A stretch of DNA of 28,948 bases, from assembly GCA_003504855.1 (NCBI GenBank), contig DNZD01000324.1, positions 1 through 28,948 on the forward strand. The letters are read 5' to 3'. The notes under the pieces were generated by a model. It made no database searches, had not been told where the DNA came from, and worked only from the letters and a program-made list of their open reading frames with translations. Origin of the DNA: Cytophagales bacterium (GTDB taxonomy: Bacteria > Bacteroidota > Bacteroidia > Cytophagales > Cyclobacteriaceae). Below, in pieces: positions 22,043 through 28,948 of this stretch; the first letter of the stretch is position 1; each line of letters opens with the position of its first letter. The position numbers were made by a program, and so were the translations under genes.

Positions 22043-22339
22043 TCATCCGGCGACAGCCGACAAACTCACGATCGCTGATTTGTTGATCGGGCCATAGACA
22101 TGTGGAAACAATTCTCCGTTGGGGGCCTGGTCATATTGTAAACGGGCGTTAAGCCGCCCTTCATCGAGGGTAAGGAGTATCAGGTCTTTGCGGTTGGCGT
22201 AATACCGTTGCAACACTCCCGCCAGTTGCGCTTGCGAGCAGCAGTGAATGAATCCTTCAGCCGCAAATCCTGCAGGTTGATAGAAGGCGTCAGTTTCCTG
22301 TTTGTTCCATTCGGATTGTTCAGCAACGTGTAAGATCAT
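22043..22339 (-). CDS. DUF952-family protein
   Basis: 98 residues, family length about 100. The signature EGFIHCCSQAQL (28-39), the following RYY...DLILLTLD, and FPHVYGPI (78-85) are the conserved blocks of DUF952 (PF06108), a small cytoplasmic domain with an ADP-ribosyltransferase-like fold and unknown function. It starts 6 bases after the acyl-CoA synthetase stop and is the last gene of that operon. Its stop abuts that of the convergent CotH-like gene with no intergenic base and no terminator. Confidence 0.88.
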   Translation of the reverse strand: MILHVAEQSEWNKQETDAFYQPAGFAAEGFIHCCSQAQLAGVLQRYYANRKDLILLTLDEGRLNARLQYDQAPNGELFPHVYGPINKSAIVSLSAVAG

Positions 22340-22345
22340 AGCAAA

Positions 22346-24139
22346 TCAGGAGTACATTTTTTCAATATCGTTCTTGTAATGTTCCATCAACTGGTGTCGC
22401 ACGGGTTTGAGGGTAGGCGTGATCTCTCCATTCTCCGTGGTCCACTCTTCATGGCACAAAACAAAATTGCGAACACGCTCGTGGTTGGGTAATTCACCAT
22501 TGAGCAGGTCAATCTCTTGTTCATACTTGGCCCGCACCCGGATGTTGTGTACCATGAATGTCGGTGCTGTCCAGTGGATGTCCTGTTCCTGGCACCACAA
22601 TTCAAGGTGCGCGAAGTTGGGGACCAGCAATGCGGTGACAAAAGGTCTTTGGAATCCAATGATCAGACATCGCTGAATGAATGGCGATGTGCAAAAATGC
22701 TGTTGCAGGGGGAGCGGGGCGATGTACTTTCCGGCGCTGGTCTTGAAGATGTCTTTCTTCCTGTCCGTGATTTTCAGAAACCGCTGATGTTCCCACCTGC
22801 CCACATCGCCGGTACGGAACCATCCATCTTCCGTGAAGGCGGCACGGGTGAGGGCTTCCTGCCTGAAGTACCCGGGCGTGACGTTGGGACCTTTTACCAA
22901 TATCTCCCCTTCACCTTCTTCATTCATGTCCTCCAACCTGATCTCTACACCCGGCAAGGCCAGGCCTACGGTGCCAAATCGGTTTAGTCCCGGCTCATAC
23001 CGGTTCATGGTAATGATGGGTGATGTTTCGGTCATGCCATATCCCTCTACTACCAGAATACCTGCGGCGGAGAAGAGGCGGCCGATCTCCGGACGCAAGG
23101 ATGCGGCGCCCACGGCAATGTATCGGATAGATCCTCCCAATTGTCTTCGCCAGGTCCGTAACACCAGCAAGCGTGCCATTGCCAGCTGCAGCCTGTACGT
23201 CAGGCCCGGGTTGCGGCGGTGTTGATACTTTTTGCCGATGGACATGGCCCATTGAATAATTTTCTTTTTAAGGACGTTGTGCCGGACCATCTCTTCTTCC
23301 AGGTACTCCACCATCTTTTCAAGCACGCGGGGCACGCTGGTACAAAATAATGGCCGGGCCGAATGAAAGTCCTGTGCGAAAGTTTCTTTGCGCTCACTGA
23401 AGTATACAGATACTCCAAATGCGAGGTACGCATAGCAGGTCGTTCGCTCGAAGACATGACTGAAGGGCAGAAAACTTAACACGCGATTGCCCGGCTCGAG
23501 GGGAAGCAGGGCCAGAATAGACTTGATGTTGTGTACGACATTGCGATGGGACAATTGAACACCCTTCGGTTTGCCTGAACTTCCCGATGTATACAAAATG
23601 GTAAAGATGTCGGTATCTGAGATGGCGCTCATTCGTTCCCGGACCCTTGATAAACTGTCAGCATCCGGTGTAGAGGCCTTCAGTGGTTTAAAGTATCGGT
23701 CGCCAGTGACAGTTAGGTGATAGCCATGTTTAAAGTCTGGCGCGAAGGACTGAAATTTTTGATAAAGGGTTTCGTCGGCACTTACCCAACATCGGGCCTC
23801 CGTTTCGGAAAGGATGAGTTGGAATTCCTCTGCCCGAGCCGTGGGATGAACCGGGACAACGATCATTCCGATTTGCTGACAAGCCAGGTCCAGGACTACC
23901 CAATCAATTGAACCCATGATGGGAATAATCAGGATATTATCACCGGCAGCATATCCATCTTCCATCAGGGCCGCACTTACCGCATCCACGCGCTGCTGCA
24001 ACAAGCTGATGGAAACAGCCTGCCACCGACCCTCTTTTCGATCATTCAGTGTCTGATCATTGGGATAACGAGACGCCTGGTAGGCGGGTATATCGAATAC
24101 GCGTGCAAAATCGTGTGTATGGGTTACCGGTGTGTTCAT
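22346..24139 (-). CDS. long-chain fatty acid-CoA ligase (AMP-dependent synthetase)
   Basis: 597 residues, the length of FadD15/ACSL-type enzymes. Motifs of the ANL superfamily are all present: P-loop YTSGSSGKPKG (183-193), GYGMTETSP (366-374), GWFRTGDVG (439-447), ITDRKKDIFKTSAGKYIAP with the catalytic Lys471. The stretch RVLSFLPFSHVFERT (219-233) is typical of long-chain acyl-CoA synthetases. Reaction: fatty acid + ATP + CoA to acyl-CoA + AMP + PPi, at the inner face of the membrane. Its ATG overlaps the stop of the upstream hydrolase (ATGA), so the two are translationally coupled. The hydrolases may supply its fatty acids. Confidence 0.93.
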   Translation of the reverse strand: MNTPVTHTHDFARVFDIPAYQASRYPNDQTLNDRKEGRWQAVSISLLQQRVDAVSAALMEDGYAAGDNILIIPIMGSIDWVVLDLACQQIGMIVVPVHPTARAEEFQLILSETEARCWVSADETLYQKFQSFAPDFKHGYHLTVTGDRYFKPLKASTPDADSLSRVRERMSAISDTDIFTILYTSGSSGKPKGVQLSHRNVVHNIKSILALLPLEPGNRVLSFLPFSHVFERTTCYAYLAFGVSVYFSERKETFAQDFHSARPLFCTSVPRVLEKMVEYLEEEMVRHNVLKKKIIQWAMSIGKKYQHRRNPGLTYRLQLAMARLLVLRTWRRQLGGSIRYIAVGAASLRPEIGRLFSAAGILVVEGYGMTETSPIITMNRYEPGLNRFGTVGLALPGVEIRLEDMNEEGEGEILVKGPNVTPGYFRQEALTRAAFTEDGWFRTGDVGRWEHQRFLKITDRKKDIFKTSAGKYIAPLPLQQHFCTSPFIQRCLIIGFQRPFVTALLVPNFAHLELWCQEQDIHWTAPTFMVHNIRVRAKYEQEIDLLNGELPNHERVRNFVLCHEEWTTENGEITPTLKPVRHQLMEHYKNDIEKMYS

Positions 24140-24963
24140 GATTTTACCGGCTTTACGTATAAAATCTGGTACAGCTCCTCAAAGAACTCTTCAAAGTCGG
24201 GGAGGTTGTTGTGTCTCGCCCCTTCAATGGCATGGAGGGTAATTTTATCCGGATAGAGCGCCTTGAGTTTTACACTTTGTGAAAAGGAGATCAACCGGTC
24301 TTTGGTTCCGTGAATAATATGAATCGGGCAATTGGTGATTTTGAGGTATTGATCTGTCCGGATGTCGTATCGAAGGAGAAGAGAGAGGGGTACAAAGAAA
24401 AGGTATTGGTGGATGGTGTAATAGAAGCTGAAGTAGGGCGAGTCAAGGATCAGCAGGCCCGGTTTGTTCCAGGACGCAATGCGGGCCGCGATGCCGCTGC
24501 CCCAGGAGCGACCATAGAGCACAATTTTATTTTCAGGGTAGGTCTGCGTGAGCCATTTGTAAACATGTTGTGCGTCACTGAACACGATGGTCTGTGTTCG
24601 CTTTCCATGACTCTTACCAAAGCCCCGGTAGTCGATCATCAAAAAATCATATCCATTGCTCAGAAAATCCTTGGCGAATTTTCCCCACCCTTTGATGCTC
24701 TTGGAGTTTCCCTTGAGGTAATATACCACGCCGCGGGGATTGGGTACGCGAAAGTAGATCGCGTTAATACGACCGCCATCTTCCATGTCGAAGTCCAGTT
24801 CCTGAAAGGGGAACGGGTACTTGTACTCAAAGGACCGGGTGAGTTTTTCGGGCCGGAAGAAAACCAGGTGCTGAAAGAAGTAGAATAGTATACAGATCGC
24901 TATGTACAACACAGCAACGGAGATGAGCACTGTATACAGGATACCTGATTCCAAAGTATTCAA
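24136..24963 (-). CDS. membrane-anchored alpha/beta hydrolase, ABHD13/BEM46-like
   Basis: 275 residues. A hydrophobic helix (8-30) anchors the N-terminus; the rest is an alpha/beta hydrolase with nucleophile S153 in GRSWGSG, D222 in HGTKDRLI and H251 in GARHNNL. The conserved HG motif before the oxyanion hole, which reads FHGNA in its paralogue, is LKGNS here (Lys84 for His). Such KGN variants seem common in Bacteroidota and the triad is intact, so it is probably still active. Likely an acyl-ester or thioesterase. It is 21 bases downstream of a paralogous hydrolase and overlaps the acyl-CoA synthetase by 4 bases. Confidence 0.87.
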   Translation of the reverse strand: MNTLESGILYTVLISVAVLYIAICILFYFFQHLVFFRPEKLTRSFEYKYPFPFQELDFDMEDGGRINAIYFRVPNPRGVVYYLKGNSKSIKGWGKFAKDFLSNGYDFLMIDYRGFGKSHGKRTQTIVFSDAQHVYKWLTQTYPENKIVLYGRSWGSGIAARIASWNKPGLLILDSPYFSFYYTIHQYLFFVPLSLLLRYDIRTDQYLKITNCPIHIIHGTKDRLISFSQSVKLKALYPDKITLHAIEGARHNNLPDFEEFFEELYQILYVKPVKS

Positions 24964-24984
24964 GTATACTAAAATCCCGTGATT

Positions 24985-25764
24985 TCAGTGCAGTGTTTTG
25001 GCGAGCGCGTCGTGGTATGCGGGAAAGTCGCGCAGGTTGCGATGGCCCCCGCCAGGAATGACAATAAACTGATCGGTTTCTTTCAGTAAAGGCCTGAGCT
25101 TTTCGGCTGATGAAAGCGGCACTACCCAGTCGTTGGTGCCGTGGATAATCGTGATGGGACAAGAGACCAGGTGCATCACTTCGTAGGTCGGAAAGCGATG
25201 CTCGAGGGGTAATAGGTACATCGGCCATTGGAGCGGAAGCGGAACGGCGCCCCGGAGTTGATCGAAAGGCGTCTCCAGGATCAATTGGTCGGCCGGGCGC
25301 AGGGAGGCAAGTTTGGCCGCGACAGCTGACCCCAGGGAGCGACCATACATTATTATAGGAGTGTCCGGGTAAGTTTTCTTTACCCAGTCCCATAATATCA
25401 GCGCATCCGCATACAACTGCACCTCTGAAGGTGTGCCCGTGCTTTTGCCATAGCCCCTGAAATCCGGCATCAGTACGTCATAGCCGAGTCGGGTGAAATC
25501 AACCGCATAGTTGCCCCAGCGTTGCAGGTTGTCGGCATTGCCATGAAAGTAGACAACCAAACCTTTGGAAGGAGCGGTTGACTTAAACAAAAGGATATTC
25601 AGTGAATCCGTTCCGCGTGTGGGCAGGAAGAATTCCTCGTAAGGTTGATCGAAGGTGAAATGATATTCGGATGGAAGTTTTGCAGACCGAAAAATTAATT
25701 CGTCCTGATACAAGTAAAGCGCAATCGTTGCAACCAACCAGAGAGCCGCCAGACTATAGAACAC
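24985..25764 (-). CDS. membrane-anchored alpha/beta hydrolase, ABHD13/BEM46-like (paralogue)
   Basis: 259 residues from a GTG at 25764. No ATG is available upstream in frame, and the good promoter at 25805-25835 leaves about 35 bases of leader. The first 20 residues form a membrane helix. The fold is complete: HG motif VVYFHGNADNLQRWG (H74), nucleophile S143 in GRSLGSA, D212 in HGTNDWVV, H241 in GGGHRNL. It aligns over its whole length with the next gene, so the pair arose by tandem duplication. Substrate unknown, probably a lipid or acyl ester at the inner membrane. Confidence 0.87.
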   Translation of the reverse strand: MFYSLAALWLVATIALYLYQDELIFRSAKLPSEYHFTFDQPYEEFFLPTRGTDSLNILLFKSTAPSKGLVVYFHGNADNLQRWGNYAVDFTRLGYDVLMPDFRGYGKSTGTPSEVQLYADALILWDWVKKTYPDTPIIMYGRSLGSAVAAKLASLRPADQLILETPFDQLRGAVPLPLQWPMYLLPLEHRFPTYEVMHLVSCPITIIHGTNDWVVPLSSAEKLRPLLKETDQFIVIPGGGHRNLRDFPAYHDALAKTLH

Positions 25765-25804
25765 ACGTTTGAGAATCCGTACCGTAAGCCGAAGAATTAG
25801 GCCA

Positions 25805-25835
25805 CAAAAATAGGATTGTTTGGCGGAGGATCAAA
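25805..25835 (-). promoter_or_regulatory. near-perfect Bacteroidota promoter for the hydrolase/acyl-CoA synthetase operon
   Basis: On the minus strand TTTG (25835-25832), 19 bases, then TATTTTTG (25812-25805) match TTTG-N19-TAnnTTTG at every conserved base. Start predicted near 25799. It lies between the DUF3667 stop and the first hydrolase start. Confidence 0.75.
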
Positions 25836-25840
25836 CACGA

Positions 25841-26725
25841 TTACATTGTGTAGAACGTGACGTAGAAGAGACTGATCCGGTAGAGGTAGATAGTCTGACC
25901 AATGAGGAAGTGAAGTGTGATGGCCTTGCCCAATGCCCAATACCACTTCTGCTGGAAGAAGTTCCGCTCCACTTTGTACAGGAACCAGATGGTCAGGGCC
26001 ATGCCAAACAAAGAAAACACATCGTCGCTCAATAGTATCGACCAGTTATACCCGGTTGCTTTGTACACCCAGCGGATCAGATGAAGTATTGTATTGGCAA
26101 GAATCACGAGTACAAACAACAATTGAAATGTGTAATACTCCAGTGACACCAGGAGGTAGTCGGCAAATTGCTTCTTGCGCGAAAAGTTGAGCAAGGCAAA
26201 CAGCCCGGTAAGCATGATCACCAGTGTAATAAGCAGCAGTTTGGATAAGTTGATGGTGTTCGCCTCATAGCTCTTTTTGAATGCGGTCAGATCCAGGCCT
26301 TCAGTACTTACTCTTGTATCCACCAATTTCCGGACTTGTTCACTGTGTGAACCAAAGTACTTCATTTGGGTGTCCAGGGATGAATTGTAGGAATCGAAAA
26401 CAAAAAAGAAGAAATAGAAAAAGTTGGCCACAAAAAACAAGTTGAGCATGCGCATGTACGGTACCTGATTGCCCTGAGAAATGTTGCGCGACAATTGGCC
26501 CGGGTGGGTGAGGAGAAGTTTGATGGACCGAATGAACCTTCCTTCCAGAAATGTAAAAGCATTCAGGAGCCCGTCGAGGAAGGCTATCACTGAGCGTTCA
26601 TGCGGTTCAATAACCTTCTCGCCGCAGCGGTAACAGTATCGGCCATGAAAGATTGACCCACAGGAGGCGCACGTGCGTTCCAGGTCGTAGTCAAACGTAT
26701 CTTCCCGCCGCTTAAGGAATTTCAT
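25841..26725 (-). CDS. DUF3667-family membrane protein with N-terminal zinc ribbon
   Basis: 294 residues. A four-cysteine zinc ribbon (C19-A-S-C22-G and C31-Y-R-C34-G) is followed by the family block GEKVIEPHERSVIAFLDGLLNAFTFLEGRF and then LLTHPGQLSRNISQGNQVPYMRMLNLFFVANF, characteristic of DUF3667 (PF12412), found mainly in Bacteroidota. About five membrane helices follow (roughly 97-115, 162-185, 195-220, 237-255, 268-290). Function unknown. It is upstream of the hydrolase genes, but these have their own promoter, so cotranscription is not certain. A possible promoter TTTG-N20-TATTTTAG (26741-26734) would give a very short leader. Confidence 0.9.
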   Translation of the reverse strand: MKFLKRREDTFDYDLERTCASCGSIFHGRYCYRCGEKVIEPHERSVIAFLDGLLNAFTFLEGRFIRSIKLLLTHPGQLSRNISQGNQVPYMRMLNLFFVANFFYFFFFVFDSYNSSLDTQMKYFGSHSEQVRKLVDTRVSTEGLDLTAFKKSYEANTINLSKLLLITLVIMLTGLFALLNFSRKKQFADYLLVSLEYYTFQLLFVLVILANTILHLIRWVYKATGYNWSILLSDDVFSLFGMALTIWFLYKVERNFFQQKWYWALGKAITLHFLIGQTIYLYRISLFYVTFYTM

Positions 26726-26808
26726 ACCGGATTCTAAAATAGAGTTAATTGTGCGCTACATCAAATATTGATTTTTGGTAGCTTGTTGTCAATAACCCAA
26801 CCAGCAAG

Positions 26809-28401
26809 ATGCGTACTATCTTATTCCTGATCCTGTTGCTAAGCGCAGCGGGAGCTTTCGGCCAGAACCTTCGTTCAGGCGGTTCCTTGAAACCTGAACA
26901 GGCCAATATGGACATCCGCCACTACACCATTAACCTCGATGTCGACCCGGTGGCTAAGTCCATCAAGGGTTTCACCGAGATTCAACTGGTTCTTATTACG
27001 CCGGCTTCTGTCATGTTGATTGACTTGTGGCATGGCCTGCAGGTCAGCGAGGTCCGTGTGGATGGTACCGTTATTCCTTTCAAGCATGGCGATGATGACA
27101 TTATTCGGATGGAGTCGGCCAAATCATGGCCAGCTGGAAAGCACATGATAAAAGTTAATTACGGTGGGATACCCGGTGTAGCTGAACGTGCACCGTGGAC
27201 AGGAGGATTTCAATGGTCAACTGACACAAAAGGCAACCCTTGGGTGGCCATTACTTGTCAATCAGAGGGTGGTAAGATTTTCTTTCCCTGCAAAGATCAT
27301 CCCAGCGATGAGCCTAACGAAGGTGCTGATCTCTGGATCACCGTACCCAAAGGCCTGGTGGCTGTTGGTCCCGGCTTGCTGATTGGTTCGAAAAACGCGG
27401 GTAGTAAAACTACGTGGCATTGGAAGACGAACTACACCATCAGTAATTATTGTCTGGTGTTTAATATTGGTAAGTACACGGTGGTGCGCAGACCTTATAC
27501 TTCCGTGGCAGGCACAAAGATTCCCATGGAGTTCTATATCCTCGAGGAAGATGCAGCCAAAGGCCCGCATATGTTGGAAATGCTGGAGCGAACAACACGC
27601 ATCCTCGAAAAGTATTTTGGTGAATATCCCTGGGCCAAGGAGAGAATTGGATTAGTGGAAACACCGCACCTCGGGATGGAGCATCAATCGTCCATTGCTT
27701 ACGGAAACAAATTCCGGTACACGCAGGTGGGAGGGCAGGACTTCGACTGGCTGTTGAACCACGAGTTCGGTCATGAGTGGTGGGCCAACAAAGTCACCAA
27801 CAAGGATTGGGCACACATGTGGATCCAGGAAGGTATCTGCAGTTTTGGAGACGCGTTGTACATCCGCGACATGGACGGCGAGGAGGCGTACCGCAAGCGC
27901 ATGCGCGAAACGGCCAGGAATACATCCAACAAGAAACCGATCGTTCAGGGCGAAGTAGTTGATTCAGATGATACCTATCAGGGTGATATATATGGAAAGG
28001 GCGCTTTGTTCATGCACACCCTCCGATATGTGATCGGCGACAGTGTCTTCTTCCCGGCCCTGAAAAAACTGGCCACCGATCCTGCCACCACCTACGACAA
28101 TATGATCACCACTGACGATGTGGAGCATTTGTTCAGCAATGCATCCGCCAGAAACCTGAAGCCGTTGTTTGATCTTTTCCTCCGCACTACTGATAAGTTG
28201 GAATTCAGCCTTAAACAGAAGTCCGATAACTCATATTTGCTTCGGGTGACGAATCTGGATATGACCCTGCCAATTGAAGTGATGGTTGATGGCCGACTAT
28301 TGCCGATGATGGTGGGTAAGGAGGGGATCACCATTCAGGCGAAGACATTGCCGCAGGTTGATCCGCAGGGATTCTACCTGAAGAAGGTGATTGTAGAGTA
28401 A
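26809..28401 (+). CDS. M1-family metallopeptidase (short form), secreted
   Basis: 530 residues with a signal peptide (cleavage near AFGQN, 16-20). An N-terminal beta domain (30-230) precedes the gluzincin domain with zinc motif H318-E-F-G-H322 and E341, exactly 18 residues later; LGMEH at 288-292 is the counterpart of the GAMEN aminopeptidase motif, with His for Asn. The PCKDHPSDEP segment (160-169) is typical of the Bacteroidota M1 group. At 530 residues it lacks the large C-terminal helical domain of PepN-type enzymes. Should remove N-terminal residues from peptides outside the inner membrane. Upstream GATTTTTG with TTG 18 bases before is a possible weak promoter. Confidence 0.93.
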   Translation: MRTILFLILLLSAAGAFGQNLRSGGSLKPEQANMDIRHYTINLDVDPVAKSIKGFTEIQLVLITPASVMLIDLWHGLQVSEVRVDGTVIPFKHGDDDIIRMESAKSWPAGKHMIKVNYGGIPGVAERAPWTGGFQWSTDTKGNPWVAITCQSEGGKIFFPCKDHPSDEPNEGADLWITVPKGLVAVGPGLLIGSKNAGSKTTWHWKTNYTISNYCLVFNIGKYTVVRRPYTSVAGTKIPMEFYILEEDAAKGPHMLEMLERTTRILEKYFGEYPWAKERIGLVETPHLGMEHQSSIAYGNKFRYTQVGGQDFDWLLNHEFGHEWWANKVTNKDWAHMWIQEGICSFGDALYIRDMDGEEAYRKRMRETARNTSNKKPIVQGEVVDSDDTYQGDIYGKGALFMHTLRYVIGDSVFFPALKKLATDPATTYDNMITTDDVEHLFSNASARNLKPLFDLFLRTTDKLEFSLKQKSDNSYLLRVTNLDMTLPIEVMVDGRLLPMMVGKEGITIQAKTLPQVDPQGFYLKKVIVE

Positions 28402-28404
28402 AGC

Positions 28405-28948
28405 TTATTTGTACCGGTACCAGCTATACCCTACGCCCCATTCAATAAAGTCCGACACGACAGAACCGTACACGCGCAGGCCGAGCCTTAAGAATACGGA
28501 CTGGGTGAGATCATATCTTACGCCAAGCCTGCCATACCATGCGCCTTTGTCACCCACCTGTTTCAGGTTCACGCCGGCCTGGGTGATGATGGTCCAGCGA
28601 TGAATCATATATTCATGTGATCCATGCATGCCGTACCAGTTCAACACGGAGAAGGGCACGTCTCCGGATGGGTAATTGTTTTTGTACAATACTTTCAGTG
28701 ATTCATCATACGTCCAGTCCAGCCCGACTCCGTATTTTCCACGAAGGCTGTAGTGGCGCGCGCCATCCAGACTGAATGAACCGGCCAGTCGATAAAAGTT
28801 GCGGTCGTTCATTTCTGCAAAGGTGGTCACCATCCCCAGGCTTCCCACTGCATATAATTCGTAGCGCACCGGATGATCTGGGACTTTGATGGTTTGGGGA
28901 TGAAATTCACCAGCGTGTATGGGATTGATGTTGTAATTCACCGCCACC
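28405..28948 (-). CDS. outer-membrane barrel, PagL/acyloxyacyl-hydrolase-like (5' part outside window)
   Basis: 180 residues are visible; the frame is still open at the window edge and there is no signal peptide, so the N-terminus is missing. The alternating strand pattern, the SHEYMIHRW segment near 110-118 and the closing block VRYDLTQSVFLRLGLRVYG...DFIEWGVGYSW resemble Bacteroidota members of the PagL lipid A 3-O-deacylase family (PF09411), which end in a similar EWGiGY strand. The H-x-S pair of PagL may correspond to H109/S111 around GMHGSHE, but I cannot confirm the catalytic triad. Convergent with the M1 peptidase gene, 3 bases apart. It could instead be an unrelated small barrel. Confidence 0.55.
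   Translation of the reverse strand, partial: VAVNYNINPIHAGEFHPQTIKVPDHPVRYELYAVGSLGMVTTFAEMNDRNFYRLAGSFSLDGARHYSLRGKYGVGLDWTYDESLKVLYKNNYPSGDVPFSVLNWYGMHGSHEYMIHRWTIITQAGVNLKQVGDKGAWYGRLGVRYDLTQSVFLRLGLRVYGSVVSDFIEWGVGYSWYRYK

Noticed and set aside
1..28948. tRNA, rRNA, CRISPR, insertion sequences, prophage or defence genes
   Set aside because: Reading both strands I found no cloverleaf, repeat-spacer array, transposase, integrase or recognised defence protein.

Overview
The window looks like ordinary chromosomal DNA of a Bacteroidota bacterium, probably of the Cytophagales/Chryseolinea type. The reasons are the gene families (DUF3667, CusABC-type efflux with a PII-like DUF190 gene, many lipoproteins and outer-membrane barrels), weak Shine-Dalgarno sequences, and several promoters of the Bacteroidota form TTG-N19..21-TAnnTTTG. 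I see no rRNA, tRNA, CRISPR array, insertion sequence or prophage. Most genes lie on the minus strand; only three (a membrane beta-lactamase-like protein, a CotH-like protein and an M1 peptidase) lie on the plus strand.

Layout, left to right. 1-2553 (minus): ECF sigma factor, UspA-like protein, BamA/D15-type outer-membrane barrel, and the start of a further gene, probably co-transcribed. 2624-9089 (minus): an outer membrane factor, a lipoprotein adaptor, a DUF190 PII-like protein, an HME-type RND pump and a NarL-type response regulator in one tight operon closed by an intrinsic terminator. 9090-9312: intergenic region with three hairpins, the last a clear plus-strand terminator with no gene to serve, so possibly a small RNA. 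9313-12701 (minus): a three-gene envelope operon with a good promoter. It encodes a 774-residue outer-membrane barrel with a ~400-residue Glu/Lys/Pro-rich spacer, a QxW-repeat (beta-trefoil-like) lipoprotein and a second lipoprotein. 12743-13673 (minus): MarR regulator and GNAT acetyltransferase in overlapping frames, with a 19-bp MarR-type palindrome just upstream, shared with the divergent beta-lactamase-family gene (13789-15666, plus).

15667-19071 (minus): ribokinase, a secreted ADP-ribosylglycohydrolase-family enzyme and a GRP/RhaT-like sugar permease, which together suggest a periplasmic route from ribosylated compounds to ribose 5-phosphate. 19130-20760 (minus): DEAD-box RNA helicase with a structured leader, promoter and terminator, then a 34-residue Lys-rich protein that has its own promoter and terminator. 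20873-22042 (plus): CotH-kinase-like secreted protein. 22043-26725 (minus): DUF3667 zinc-ribbon membrane protein, two tandem alpha/beta hydrolases, a long-chain acyl-CoA synthetase and a DUF952 protein; a near-consensus promoter starts the hydrolase part. 26809-28401 (plus): short M1 aminopeptidase. 28405-28948 (minus, cut by the window): PagL/acyloxyacyl-hydrolase-like barrel.

The most interesting items are the efflux operon with embedded PII-like sensor and orphan response regulator, the envelope operon with the giant charged spacer, the ribose-salvage-like operon, and the candidate small RNA at 9183-9303. None is proven to be a new system; each is a hypothesis from sequence and context.
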